Source: Flavobacteriales bacterium (GTDB lineage: Bacteria > Bacteroidota > Bacteroidia > Flavobacteriales > Flavobacteriaceae). Taken from it: 33,622 bases of DNA. The stretch is taken from contig JAMOVT010000077.1 of assembly GCA_027061855.1 (NCBI GenBank), forward strand, positions 1-33,622. Direction: 5' to 3'. Below are positions 23,874 to 31,079 of the stretch, piece by piece. The translations under genes were made by a program, and so were the position numbers. The first letter of the stretch is position 1; each line of letters begins with the position of its first letter. The notes beneath the pieces were generated by a model. It was not told the origin of the DNA, made no database searches, and worked only from the letters and a program-made list of their open reading frames with translations.

Positions 23874-25187
23874 ATGGGTACTTTTATCATCGAAGGCGGA
23901 AAAGAATTACATGGCGAAATTACTCCACAAGGTGCAAAAAATGAGGCCTTACAAGTGATCAGCGCGGTGTTACTTACCGATCAAGAAATTGAAATTTCCA
24001 ATATTCCGGATATCATTGATGTCAATAAATTGATTGAAATTCTCCGCAATTTAGGTGTGAAGATTCAAAAAAAGAAAAAAGGCACCTATACTTTTAAAGC
24101 AGATGATTTAAACCTGGATTATCTTAAATCCGACGAATTCAAAACCAAAGGCGCCGGTTTACGCGGGTCCATAATGATTATGGGGCCTTTATTGGCCCGT
24201 TTCGGAAGTGCTTTTATGACAAAACCCGGAGGAGATAAAATCGGAAGACGCCGGTTAGACACCCATTTTGACGGCTTCAAGAAACTTGGAGCTGAAGTAG
24301 TCATTGATAATGAAGCTAATTTTTTCGGAATAAAGGCCGATAAACTAAAAGGAACATATATTTTACTCGATGAAGCCTCGGTTACGGGAACAGCCAATAT
24401 CATTCTCGCTGCCGTACTGGCCGAAGGTACCACTACCATATATAATGCCGCATGCGAGCCATATATTCAGCAACTCAGTAAGATGCTCAATAATATGGGT
24501 GCAAAAATTTCAGGAATAGGCTCTAACCTGCTTACCATTGAAGGAGTAAAAAAACTCGGAGGTACAAAACATAAAATCCTTCCCGATATGATTGAAATCG
24601 GGAGCTGGATTGGTCTTGCGGCAATTACCCGGTCGGAAATTACCATTAAAAACGTAAGCTGGGAAAATTTGGGGCAAATTCCACGTGTTTTTGAAAAATT
24701 GGGCATCAAATTAATTAAAAAAGGAGATGATATGCTCATCCCCAAACAAGAAAAATACCAAATCGGGAACTTTATGGACGGCTCTATTCTCAGCGTTTCC
24801 GATGCTCCTTGGCCCGGATTTACTCCGGACTTGTTAAGTATTGTTTTGGTTACCGCTACACAAGCCGAAGGAACTGTCTTGGTGCATCAAAAAATGTTTG
24901 AAAGCCGTTTGTTTTTTGTCGATAAACTCATTGATATGGGTGCTAAAATTATTTTATGTGATCCCCACAGGGCTACCGTAATCGGTTTGAACCGTCAAAG
25001 TCCGTTAAAAGCTACAACGATGAGTTCTCCCGATATTCGTGCCGGTGTTTCACTTTTGATTGCCGCTTTATCTGCAAAAGGGACAAGCATCATTCATAAT
25101 ATAGAACAAATAGACCGAGGATACGAAGCCATAGATAAAAAACTCAATGCCCTTGGAGCCAATATTCAACGGGTTTCCTCTCTATAA
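23874..25187 (+). CDS. murA: UDP-N-acetylglucosamine 1-carboxyvinyltransferase (Asp active-site variant)
   Basis: A 437-residue cytosolic enzyme for the first committed step of peptidoglycan synthesis: PEP plus UDP-GlcNAc. Conserved Lys22-Asn23 (GAKNEAL) binds substrate. The loop that holds the catalytic Cys in E. coli (PGGCxIG) reads PGGDKIG here, with Asp121 in place of Cys. Asp at this site is known in Mycobacterium, Chlamydia and Borrelia and removes the target of fosfomycin, so this enzyme should be insensitive while still active. SVSDAPWPGFTPDLLS is the other active-site block. Length is normal. pgi follows after 20 bp. Confidence 0.97.
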   Translation: MGTFIIEGGKELHGEITPQGAKNEALQVISAVLLTDQEIEISNIPDIIDVNKLIEILRNLGVKIQKKKKGTYTFKADDLNLDYLKSDEFKTKGAGLRGSIMIMGPLLARFGSAFMTKPGGDKIGRRRLDTHFDGFKKLGAEVVIDNEANFFGIKADKLKGTYILLDEASVTGTANIILAAVLAEGTTTIYNAACEPYIQQLSKMLNNMGAKISGIGSNLLTIEGVKKLGGTKHKILPDMIEIGSWIGLAAITRSEITIKNVSWENLGQIPRVFEKLGIKLIKKGDDMLIPKQEKYQIGNFMDGSILSVSDAPWPGFTPDLLSIVLVTATQAEGTVLVHQKMFESRLFFVDKLIDMGAKIILCDPHRATVIGLNRQSPLKATTMSSPDIRAGVSLLIAALSAKGTSIIHNIEQIDRGYEAIDKKLNALGANIQRVSSL

Positions 25188-25207
25188 AGAAAAATTAAAA
25201 AAATACA

Positions 25208-26782
25208 ATGAAGATGAATATGACAGAAACTTCACAATGGAAGGAGATAACTTCTTATGCAAAAGAATTAAAAAATAAAAGAATCATCGATCTTTTTGAT
25301 GAAAACAGAATGAATGAGTTTAGCCATGAACTAAACAATATATATTTTGATTACTCAAAAAACAAAATCGATCAACCTCTTTTGGATTTATTTATTAAAA
25401 TGGCTAAAGAACTGAATCTTCAACAAGGCATTGAAGATATGTTTAGCGGAAAAAAAATAAATACTACCGAAAAAAGAGCGGTTTTACATACTGCATTAAG
25501 AGCCCCCGAAGATCAAATAATCAAGGTAGACGGACAAAATATTATTCCTCTTATACACAATGCAAACAAAAAGATAGAAAACTTTACCCGAAAAGTGATT
25601 TCAGGAGAATGGAAAGGAACAACCGGCAAATCTATTACAGATATTGTCAATATTGGAATAGGAGGTTCGGAATTGGGGCCAAAAATGGTTGTGCATGCAT
25701 TAAAAGATTATAGAAATCACCTAAAAATACATTATCTTTCTAATATCGATCCTTTTCAACTGGACCACCTTTTAACAGAAATTGATCTTGAAACTACTTT
25801 ATTTGTAATTGTTTCAAAATCTTTTTCTACCCAAGAAACTTTGACTAATGCAGAAAGTGTTCAGAAATTATACATAAAAAAATACGGTAAAGATGCTATT
25901 GCCAAACATTTTGCCACTGTAAGTACACAAATAGAGAAAGCAAAGAATTTCGGGATTGCCGAAAATAATATATTTCCCATGTGGGATTGGGTCGGAGGAA
26001 GATTTTCTTTATGGAGTCCTGCCGGAATTTCCATTCCCTTAGCCATTGGATTTGAAAATTTTAAAAAACTCTTGGAAGGTGCTTATCTAACAGACCGTCA
26101 TTTTAAAGAAAAAGAATTTAAAGAAAATCTTCCTTTTTTAGGAGCCATAACCAGTATTATATACAATAATCTATTGGGTTATGAAACGGAAGCCTACATC
26201 CCTTATTCCGAGAAATTAAAATACCTTCCTGATTTTCTTCAACAATTACTTATGGAAAGTAATGGAAAATCCATTAATAAAAACGGCCGAAAAGTTTCTT
26301 ATCAAACCGGAAATATTTTATGGGGGAATCCCGGGACAAATGCACAACACTCATTTTTTCAATTGCTTCATCAAGGAACAAAAATGGTTCCTCTGAATTT
26401 TATTGCTGAGAAAATTAATCGCTCCACGGCCTTCCCTATGCAACATAGAATGCTATTATCCAACATGATTGCACAATCGGAAGCTTTATTAAAAGGAGAA
26501 GCCAACGAAAACCCATATAAAAACTTTGAAGGAAACCGTCCCTCGACAATTATGCTTTTGGATGAGATTACTCCTTCTGCATTAGGGAGTTTACTTGCCT
26601 ATTTTGAGCATCTTACCTTTGTGGAAGGCTATTTATGGGATATAAATAGTTTTGATCAATTCGGAGTCGAATTAGGCAAAAAAACAGCCGCCCATATCTT
26701 GGAAAGTTTAGAGCATAAAAAAATTGATAGAATACATGATGATTCTACCAATCAATTACTACAAAGAGTAATGAAAGATTAA
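25208..26782 (+). CDS. pgi: Glucose-6-phosphate isomerase
   Basis: A 524-residue cytosolic enzyme interconverting glucose 6-phosphate and fructose 6-phosphate. Motifs include VNIGIGGSELGPKMV (about residues 146-160), SKSFSTQET (sugar-phosphate binding), MWDWVGGRFSLWSP (family signature), GNPGTNAQHSFFQLLHQGT (active-site His region) and the C-terminal SFDQFGVELGK with its catalytic Lys. Three in-frame ATGs lie at the start (25208, 25214, 25220); the true one cannot be told from sequence. The stop shares the TTAA of the convergent small gene. Confidence 0.97.
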   Translation: MKMNMTETSQWKEITSYAKELKNKRIIDLFDENRMNEFSHELNNIYFDYSKNKIDQPLLDLFIKMAKELNLQQGIEDMFSGKKINTTEKRAVLHTALRAPEDQIIKVDGQNIIPLIHNANKKIENFTRKVISGEWKGTTGKSITDIVNIGIGGSELGPKMVVHALKDYRNHLKIHYLSNIDPFQLDHLLTEIDLETTLFVIVSKSFSTQETLTNAESVQKLYIKKYGKDAIAKHFATVSTQIEKAKNFGIAENNIFPMWDWVGGRFSLWSPAGISIPLAIGFENFKKLLEGAYLTDRHFKEKEFKENLPFLGAITSIIYNNLLGYETEAYIPYSEKLKYLPDFLQQLLMESNGKSINKNGRKVSYQTGNILWGNPGTNAQHSFFQLLHQGTKMVPLNFIAEKINRSTAFPMQHRMLLSNMIAQSEALLKGEANENPYKNFEGNRPSTIMLLDEITPSALGSLLAYFEHLTFVEGYLWDINSFDQFGVELGKKTAAHILESLEHKKIDRIHDDSTNQLLQRVMKD

Positions 26783-26970
26783 ACAGCTTTTTTTAATTTT
26801 TTTCTAAAGACAAACAAAAGAAATAAAGCCACGCCAAACAGTAAGATTTCATACTGATCAATGGGTAATCCCGGTGGCGGTGGCGGTCCCGGAGGGGGTG
26901 GATTTTTTCCGCCTCCTGCTTGTGCTAAAAAAGGAATAAAAATCGAAAAAATTAAAAAAAATTTGTTCAT
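26779..26970 (-). CDS. Small Pro-rich protein with a PID-CTERM-like sorting signal
   Basis: A 63-residue protein: a signal peptide (MNKFFLIFSIFIPFLAQA), a Gly/Pro-rich middle (GGGKNPPPPGPPPPPG), then PID, a hydrophobic helix (about residues 42-57) and a basic end (RKKLKKAV). The motif-helix-basic tail is the tripartite layout of exosortase-type signals; NCBI uses the name PID-CTERM for such Flavobacteria proteins, as I recall. Mature protein would be only about 20 residues. Such proteins are often labelled 'signal peptidase' in error. No exosortase gene is in the window. It converges on pgi with a shared TTAA. Confidence 0.75.
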   Translation of the reverse strand: MNKFFLIFSIFIPFLAQAGGGKNPPPPGPPPPPGLPIDQYEILLFGVALFLLFVFRKKLKKAV

Positions 26971-26989
26971 ATTGATAAATTATAATGGA

Positions 26990-26997
26990 CAAAGATA
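26990..26997 (-). promoter_or_regulatory. -7 element of the PID-CTERM-like gene
   Basis: The minus strand reads TATCTTTG, matching TAnnTTTG, 19 bp before the ATG. At 19 bp upstream the sequence is TCG instead of TTG, a near match. Confidence 0.5.
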
Positions 26998-27048
26998 TAA
27001 ATTTAATTCATTTAAACGAAATAAAAGGAAAGAAATGTTAAAAAAAAG

Positions 27049-27122
27049 TGGACCCAGCTGGGCTCGAACCAGCGACCCCCTGATTATGAGTCAGGTGCTC
27101 TAACCAGCTGAGCTATGGGTCC
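27049..27122 (-). tRNA. tRNA with anticodon CAT (elongator Met, or Ile2 after lysidine modification)
   Basis: A 74-nt cloverleaf on the minus strand: acceptor GGACCCA/TGGGTCC, D arm GCTC/GAGC, anticodon stem CCTGA/TCAGG with loop CTCATAA, T arm GCTGG/CCAGC with TTCGAGC, discriminator A. CCA is not encoded. The first acceptor pair is G-C, so it is not the initiator. The GACTCATAATC block and GGTCGCTGGTTC are close to E. coli tRNA-Ile2, so the tRNA may decode AUA rather than AUG. A T-run follows the 3' end, suited to termination. Confidence 0.95.
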
Positions 27123-27135
27123 AAATTTGTAGGTG

Positions 27136-27143
27136 CAAATATA
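27136..27143 (-). promoter_or_regulatory. -7 element of the tRNA gene
   Basis: The minus strand reads TATATTTG, matching TAnnTTTG, 13 bp before the tRNA 5' end. No TTG at 19 bp. Confidence 0.5.
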
Positions 27144-27173
27144 AATATTTTTTGAGAAAAACCTATTCTTTTT

Positions 27174-27581
27174 TTATTTTTTTTCTTCACATAATTCAAC
27201 CAATATTCCCCCTGTGGACTTAGGGTGGATGAAATTAATCAATTTATTATCTGCGCCCTCTTTGGGTTGATCATATATAAAAATAAAACCTTCTTTTTGT
27301 AAGCGTTTCATTTCCTCCTCTAAATCATTTACATCCAAAGCTATATGATGCATTCCTTCTCCTTTTTTGAGTATAAATTTTGAAACAGGGCTCTCCTCAT
27401 TTAATCCTCCCAAAAGTTCAATCTTTGTATCACCGATCTGAAAAAAAACGGTTTTTACCCCTTCCCTTTCAACCTTTTCCTCTTTATAAGCTTTAAGCCC
27501 CAATAGTTTTGAAAAAATTTCCTCGGCTAGGCTAAGGTCGCTAACCGCAATTCCCAAATGCTCGATTTTTTGAATAGCCAT
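27174..27581 (-). CDS. mce: Methylmalonyl-CoA epimerase
   Basis: A 135-residue glyoxalase/VOC-fold enzyme that interconverts the two epimers of methylmalonyl-CoA, between propionyl-CoA carboxylase and methylmalonyl-CoA mutase. The metal ligands line up with the family: His8 (IEHLGIAV), Gln48 (FFQIG), His79 (MHHIAL) and Glu129 (LVELCE). The start at 27581 (MAIQKIEHLG) is the family N-terminus; a longer frame would run through the divergent promoter. The mutase is not in the window. rbfA is divergent. Confidence 0.93.
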   Translation of the reverse strand: MAIQKIEHLGIAVSDLSLAEEIFSKLLGLKAYKEEKVEREGVKTVFFQIGDTKIELLGGLNEESPVSKFILKKGEGMHHIALDVNDLEEEMKRLQKEGFIFIYDQPKEGADNKLINFIHPKSTGGILVELCEEKK

Positions 27582-27605
27582 ATTGTATTTTTTAGGTTCT
27601 TTATA

Positions 27606-27613
27606 CAAATATA
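27606..27613 (-). promoter_or_regulatory. -7 element of mce
   Basis: The minus strand reads TATATTTG, 24 bp before the mce ATG. It lies 3 bp from the opposing rbfA -7 element (27617-27624), so polymerase binding at one should exclude the other. No TTG at 19 bp. Confidence 0.5.
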
Positions 27614-27616
27614 CAT

Positions 27617-27624
27617 TATCTTTG
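27617..27624 (+). promoter_or_regulatory. -7 element of rbfA
   Basis: TATCTTTG matches TAnnTTTG, 18 bp before the rbfA ATG at 27643. It is back to back with the mce element. No TTG at 19 bp. Confidence 0.5.
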
Positions 27625-27642
27625 CTTTTAAATAAATGCATT

Positions 27643-28002
27643 ATGGAAACGAAAAGACAAAAAAGAATTGCAAAAGTCATTCAAAAGGATTTGGCAGAAA
27701 TTTTACAAGGAGAAATTAGAAAAAACGGAATTAAAAACCTCATTATCAGTGTAACTAAAGTGCATGTTACACCTGACCTTACTTTGGCTAAAGCCTATAT
27801 CAGTGTCTTTCCTTCTGAAAAAGCCGACGAATTACTGAATGCCATAAATGCAAATGCCAAACAAATCAAACATGAAGTGGCACAACGGGTAAAACATCAA
27901 TTGAGGAAAATGCCCGATTTACAGTTTTATAATGATGATACACTGGATTATATTGAAAAAATTGATCATGAACTAAATTCCGGTGATAATCCAATAGATT
28001 AA
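27643..28002 (+). CDS. rbfA: 30S ribosome-binding factor A
   Basis: A 119-residue KH-fold protein for late 16S rRNA maturation and cold adaptation. It starts with the family pattern METKRQKRIAKVIQKDLAEIL, then ISVTKVHVTPDLTLAKAYISVFP and the C-terminal VKHQLRKMPDLQFYNDDTLDYIEKI (D-x-L-D-Y). The start at 27643 is the family start; the longer frame covers the promoter. A LolC/FtsX-like permease follows after 9 bp. Confidence 0.95.
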   Translation: METKRQKRIAKVIQKDLAEILQGEIRKNGIKNLIISVTKVHVTPDLTLAKAYISVFPSEKADELLNAINANAKQIKHEVAQRVKHQLRKMPDLQFYNDDTLDYIEKIDHELNSGDNPID

Positions 28003-28011
28003 AATAATATT

Positions 28012-29205
28012 TTGAAATCCATTCTTTTTTTTTCTAAGAGGTATTTGTTCAGCAGGAGTGATAATAATGCCATAAATATTATCGTATATATCGCTTCTCT
28101 GGGCGTGTTTTTTGCCTCTGCTGCTTTTATTATAGTTCTTTCGGGTTTCTCAGGCATACGCACTTTTAATCTTAATTTATTAAAACTCACCGATCCGGAT
28201 CTCGTCATTCTTCCCAAGCAAGGAAAATTCTTTACTTACACCCGCTCTCTCGACAGTGTTTTACATAGCGAAAAAGAAATTATGATTTTTTCAAAAAGCC
28301 TTGAAGAAAAGGTTTTTTTGGATTATCATAATAAACAGAAAATAGCCAAAATAAAAGGAATTGATTCCAATTTCTTTAAAGTAATCCCTTTGGATACCAC
28401 TATATTTTTAGGAAATCCTCCTGAATGGAATTCCAAAGACTTATTGGTAGGAGTGGGTTTAGCCAATGAACTATCGATGATGTTGAGTTCCGGAACCAAT
28501 CCCGAAGTAGTTAAAATTATGGTTCCAAAAGCCGGAAAAGGAATTATAAGAGATCCTCGAAAAGCCTTCAAAAGCTTGTATTTTTTTCCTACGGGAGTAT
28601 ATCAGACATCCAGTGATCATGATAAGGTATATATGTATAGTTCCATTGATGCTGTAAGAGAACTTCTTGGGCTAAATAGAAATCAAATTTCACAGATTGA
28701 AATCAAAGTTTTACATCCTGAAACTCTTTCTTCCCTCCAAACTTCTTTACAAAAAAAAATCGGTTCTAATTTTAAAATACTCAACCGCCAAGAACAGAAT
28801 CCGCTTATTTTCAAAATGTTAAACACTGAAAACCTTATGACCTATTTTATTCTTCTTTTGATTCTTATTCTGGCTATTTTTAATATCATTGGTACATTAA
28901 TTATGATTATTATAGATAAAAAAGAAAATATAAGTACTTTAAAAATATTGGGAATGGAAACCGGGGATATTCGAAAAATATTTCTGGTTCACGGAATAAG
29001 CATGACATTAATCAGTGGTGTAGCCGGATTGGTATTCGGATTAATAGTAATATATATTCAACTTACACATCCGTTTATTTATATTCCACAAACCTCCTTA
29101 GCTTATCCCGTTGAAATTCATTTCTCAAATATTTTAGCCGTTTTAATTACTTTAATCTCGTTAGGATTTTTATCTGCTTTTATCGCTGCTAAACGTATTC
29201 GGTAG
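28012..29205 (+). CDS. ABC transporter permease, LolC/LolE/FtsX-like
   Basis: A 397-residue membrane protein. One helix lies near the N-terminus (about residues 22-46), followed by a large periplasmic domain (about 47-270) and three C-terminal helices (about 275-297, 322-347 and 372-393): the MacB/LolC topology. LGMETGDIRKIF at about 315 is the coupling segment of FtsX-type permeases. The family exports lipoproteins from the inner membrane with a LolD ATPase, but no LolD-type gene is adjacent. The start is TTG at 28012: there is no ATG or GTG near, and the family start (KSILFFSKRYLFS) begins exactly there. Confidence 0.87.
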   Translation: MKSILFFSKRYLFSRSDNNAINIIVYIASLGVFFASAAFIIVLSGFSGIRTFNLNLLKLTDPDLVILPKQGKFFTYTRSLDSVLHSEKEIMIFSKSLEEKVFLDYHNKQKIAKIKGIDSNFFKVIPLDTTIFLGNPPEWNSKDLLVGVGLANELSMMLSSGTNPEVVKIMVPKAGKGIIRDPRKAFKSLYFFPTGVYQTSSDHDKVYMYSSIDAVRELLGLNRNQISQIEIKVLHPETLSSLQTSLQKKIGSNFKILNRQEQNPLIFKMLNTENLMTYFILLLILILAIFNIIGTLIMIIIDKKENISTLKILGMETGDIRKIFLVHGISMTLISGVAGLVFGLIVIYIQLTHPFIYIPQTSLAYPVEIHFSNILAVLITLISLGFLSAFIAAKRIR

Positions 29206-29254
29206 GATGTAACAATTAAGGGACTTAGCCGTTATCAACATATAAATAGCGAAA

Positions 29255-30145
29255 ATGGAAACTATTCTGGAAATAAAAAATCTCAGTAAAGAGTATGGCA
29301 AACTAAAGGCGGTGGACGGGCTGAGTTTTCAAATCCAAAAAGGAAAAGTATATGGGTTATTAGGACCTAATGGCAGTGGTAAATCCACTACGCTGGGAAT
29401 GATATTGGGAGTCGTAAATAAAACATCCGGCGAAGTAGAATGGTTTGAAAACCGGCTCAACCAACAGCAAGGTTTAAAAAAAACCGGTGCCATTATTGAA
29501 AGACCCAATTTTTATCCTTATTTAAGCGCCAGGCAAAATTTGGAATTGGTTTGCAAAATAAAAGAAATCAACCCTAAAAATATAGATGAAAAACTCGAAC
29601 TGGTGCAATTGGGAGATCGAAAAGACGAACTTTTCAAAAACTTCTCCTTGGGAATGAAACAACGCTTGGCGATTGCCTCTTCTCTTTTAAATGATCCAGA
29701 ATTATTGATTTTGGATGAACCTACAAACGGACTTGATCCCAAAGGAATAAGAGAAATACGAGATATAATACATCAAATTTCACAAGAAGGGAAAACAATC
29801 ATATTAGCCTCCCACCTCCTCGACGAAGTCGAAAAAGTCTGTGATCATGTGATAGTTTTGGAAAAAGGAAAGAAAATCTTTGAGGGGAACGTGCATGAAT
29901 TGGTCAATCACAAAAGTTGGTTGGAAATAGAAGTAGATAATCCGGATAATGTCGCCCGGCACTTATCTGCCATTCCAGAAATTTATGAGGTAATACATAA
30001 AGAGAATGGTAAATTACAAGTGTTTACGGAACTGACCGGCAAAGATCTGAATAAAATTTTATGGAAAAAAAATATAGCCGCCCACCAAATCATCAGCAAA
30101 AAACCCAGCCTCGAAGAAATGTTTATTGAATTAACCCATTCCTAA
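29255..30145 (+). CDS. ABC transporter ATP-binding protein (ABC-2/BcrA-like)
   Basis: A 296-residue ATPase. Walker A GPNGSGKS at residues 37-44, signature SLGMKQ at about 131-136, Walker B LLILDEP at 150-156 and the H-loop ASHLLDEVE. The C-terminal 70 residues are the extra domain of BcrA/NodI-like ATPases. It starts 49 bp after the LolC-like gene and is followed after 1 bp by its permease, with which it forms an exporter. Substrate unknown. Confidence 0.93.
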   Translation: METILEIKNLSKEYGKLKAVDGLSFQIQKGKVYGLLGPNGSGKSTTLGMILGVVNKTSGEVEWFENRLNQQQGLKKTGAIIERPNFYPYLSARQNLELVCKIKEINPKNIDEKLELVQLGDRKDELFKNFSLGMKQRLAIASSLLNDPELLILDEPTNGLDPKGIREIRDIIHQISQEGKTIILASHLLDEVEKVCDHVIVLEKGKKIFEGNVHELVNHKSWLEIEVDNPDNVARHLSAIPEIYEVIHKENGKLQVFTELTGKDLNKILWKKNIAAHQIISKKPSLEEMFIELTHS

Positions 30146-30146
30146 T

Positions 30147-30986
30147 ATGCAAATAAGAAAACTTTTATCGATTGAATTATACAAAATCAAACATCACAGG
30201 TTAAGTAAAATCTTAATTGCAGGTTATTTTTTGTTGCTTTCTTCGATTGCAATGATTGCTTCCATTAAATTTAAATTGGGAAACACACAAATTCATTTGG
30301 CCGAGCAAGGAATTTTTAACTTCCCGTATATTTGGCATTTTAATACATATATGGCCGATTTTTTCACCTTTTTTCTTGCCATTATAATTGTTTCTACCAT
30401 CACAAACGAATATTCCTACCGTACATTAAAACAAAATTTAATAGACGGAATGAGCAAAAAGGAATTCCTGCTTTCCAAAGTGTTATTCATTATTCTTTTG
30501 AGTCTGTTGGCCACTTTTTTTGTATTTATTATATCCTTGATTTTAGGCTTGATATATTCCGACTATACCAGTAGTGGTATTATAGTTTCTGAGATGTATT
30601 TTCTCTTTTCCTTTTTCTTGAAACTTTTGGGGACTTTTATGTTTATTTTTTTCTTGGGATTGCTATTCCGAAGATCTGCTTTTGCTTTGGGTTTCTTTTT
30701 ATTATGGTTGGTATTTGAACAAATACTATACAGCTTGATTCGATGGCAATGGTTCAATGAAAAAGTCGCCGAAAAGGCTTCCTGGTTTTTCCCCATTGCT
30801 TCTTTCAAACATCTTTTACCTCAGCCTTTTACACGTTTAAGTGCCGCAAAACAAATAGGCAAACAAATAGGCGAAGAAATAGGACGTTTTCAAGGAATTC
30901 CTTTTTTTCATTTTTTAATTGCCATTAGCTGGATTATTGTTTTTTATTGGTTATCTCTTTATTTATTGCGAAGAAGAGATTTATAA
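30147..30986 (+). CDS. ABC-2 type transporter permease
   Basis: A 279-residue membrane protein with six predicted helices (about 20-40, 69-86, 111-136, 150-173, 175-197 and 252-274). The segment ITNEYSYRTLKQNLIDGMSKKEFLLSK (key residues E-Y-x-x-R-T-x-K-Q-N-L, about 86-111) is the ABC-2 permease hallmark. One base separates it from the ATPase gene. The transported substrate cannot be told from sequence. A T9SS cargo gene follows with its own promoter. Confidence 0.9.
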   Translation: MQIRKLLSIELYKIKHHRLSKILIAGYFLLLSSIAMIASIKFKLGNTQIHLAEQGIFNFPYIWHFNTYMADFFTFFLAIIIVSTITNEYSYRTLKQNLIDGMSKKEFLLSKVLFIILLSLLATFFVFIISLILGLIYSDYTSSGIIVSEMYFLFSFFLKLLGTFMFIFFLGLLFRRSAFALGFFLLWLVFEQILYSLIRWQWFNEKVAEKASWFFPIASFKHLLPQPFTRLSAAKQIGKQIGEEIGRFQGIPFFHFLIAISWIIVFYWLSLYLLRRRDL

Positions 30987-31008
30987 ATAAAAATTTATAC
31001 TTTTCTTA

Positions 31009-31032
31009 ACGAAGTTTTTTTCGTCTTTTTTT
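31009..31032 (+). terminator. Weak terminator after the ABC permease
   Basis: ACGAA (31009-31013), a 6-nt loop and TTCGT (31020-31024) form a short stem followed by CTTTTTTTG. It lies 22 bp after the permease stop and just before the next promoter. Confidence 0.45.
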
Positions 31033-31061
31033 GTTTTTAGAAACATCATGAGGTATATTTG
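31031..31061 (+). promoter_or_regulatory. Promoter of the T9SS cargo gene
   Basis: TTG at 31031-31033, a 20-bp spacer and TATATTTG at 31054-31061, 18 bp before the ATG. Both elements match the Bacteroidota consensus, so the gene is transcribed on its own. Confidence 0.65.
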
Positions 31062-31079
31062 TAGTTTACACAATTTACA

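Noticed and set aside
24119-24439. A 106-codon open frame antisense to murA.
   Set aside because: It is a shadow of the conserved murA coding sequence; composition is biased and no protein family is apparent.
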